Shown: positions 43,984-44,328 of the stretch, piece after piece
Position numbering within the stretch: position 1 is the first letter of the stretch
Layout: every line of letters starts with the position of its first letter
From: Tubiluchus corallicola
Taxonomy: Eukaryota > Priapulida > Priapulimorpha > Priapulimorphida > Tubiluchidae
Assembly: GCA_030141605.1 (NCBI GenBank)
Contig: JAQGDQ010002429.1
Location: 1 to 44,328, forward strand
Length of the DNA stretch: 44,328 nucleotides
Reading direction: 5' to 3'
Position numbers and translations under genes: made by a program
The notes under the pieces: model-generated
Seen by the model: the letters and a program-made list of their open reading frames with translations, nothing else
Databases searched by the model: none
What the model was told of the DNA's origin: nothing

Positions 43984-44328
43984 TAAACTTCTCCTTCTTC
44001 TGTATTCTCAGTCGCACCATTTTCAGGAAGCGGCTCTTCCTGCGGGCTCTTTGTATTCTCATCCAATTCTTCTTTCGGAGAAACGGCTTTCTCAGGCGCG
44101 TTCTCTTCCGTAGCCTCATACCCATATTGGTTATCATAAGGTCGTCTCGAAGGCTCGCTACTACGGCGCATAACTACTGAAGGACCTTCTTCCAGCTCTT
44201 CCACACGAACAGTAAGAAAACGTAAAACATCCTCGTTAATACGCATGATTCGCTCCAGCTCCTCAATAGCCGCCGCCGGTGCGTCAATATTCATCAGCAC
44301 ATAGTGCCCTTTCCGACTTTTATTAATA
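43983..44328 (-). CDS. rpsF: 30S ribosomal protein bS6, C-terminal part (5' end outside window)
   Basis: The frame is open to base 44327, where it reads [20 protein letters not shown], the conserved middle of S6. The Met after YVL is internal. The core ends with [20 protein letters not shown], and a long acidic tail ([20 protein letters not shown]) follows, common in alphaproteobacterial S6. S6 binds S18 and 16S rRNA. The gene begins beyond the window edge. Confidence 0.95.
   Translation of the reverse strand, partial: INKSRKGHYVLMNIDAPAAAIEELERIMRINEDVLRFLTVRVEELEEGPSVVMRRSSEPSRRPYDNQYGYEATEENAPEKAVSPKEELDENTKSPQEEPLPENGATENTEEGEV

Overview
The window looks like a stretch of alphaproteobacterial chromosome with moderately low GC. 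The rpsF-rpsR-DUF2232-rplI ribosomal operon, the 17-kDa-antigen type glycine-zipper lipoprotein, the K+-independent H+-pyrophosphatase and a MutL carrying the endonuclease motif all fit this. I cannot place it below class. A host-associated or gut lineage is possible, but that is only an impression.

Layout. 1-3600 (+): 3' end of the proton-pumping pyrophosphatase gene hppA, then a polar amino-acid ABC importer (binding protein and two permeases, no ATPase here). 3625-5593 (-): a glycine-zipper lipoprotein, then a coupled pair, ThrH-type HAD phosphatase and family-5 uracil-DNA glycosylase. 5717-17947 (-): a T7-like podovirus morphogenesis module with small-terminase candidate, TerL, gp13-like protein, portal, Bbp19-like protein, scaffold, capsid, an unknown virion protein, gp11- and gp12-like tail tubular proteins, a small gp14-like protein and tail fibre. 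It has no integrase, replication, RNA polymerase or lysis genes. TerL is split at an A9 tract, and the Bbp19-like gene has an in-frame amber codon. It is therefore best read as a prophage remnant, although a consensus-like sigma-70 promoter sits in front of it. 18196-19116 (-): a tandem universal stress protein.

19428-27760 holds a type II-C CRISPR-Cas locus in an unusual order: cas1, antisense tracrRNA, cas9, cas2, array. The array has 49 repeats of 36 bp and 48 spacers (47 of 30 nt, one of 29 nt). Read on the minus strand, each repeat starts GTTATAG and ends in the extended -10 motif TGATACAAT, so every repeat probably carries its own promoter, as in Neisseria and Campylobacter II-C systems. 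A 27-nt anti-repeat (25 of 27 positions matching) followed by three hairpins lies between cas1 and cas9 on the minus strand. Array and tracrRNA are thus both transcribed against the cas genes. A bidirectional terminator separates cas2 from the array.

27773-44328 is a housekeeping block, all on the minus strand: mutL and pgi; a cytochrome bd operon (cydP-like, cydA, cydB, a cydX-like gene not previously delimited here, ybgE); pyrC, pyrE, a HAD phosphatase and a PAS/HisKA-type sensor kinase that lacks the phospho-acceptor histidine; an RNase E/G family gene; a LysE-family exporter; and the rpsF-rpsR-DUF2232-rplI operon, with rpsF cut by the window edge.

The most interesting items are the rearranged II-C locus with promoter-bearing repeats, the A9 frameshift in TerL, the amber codon in the Bbp19-like gene, the histidine-less kinase and the doubled CydX-like motif.
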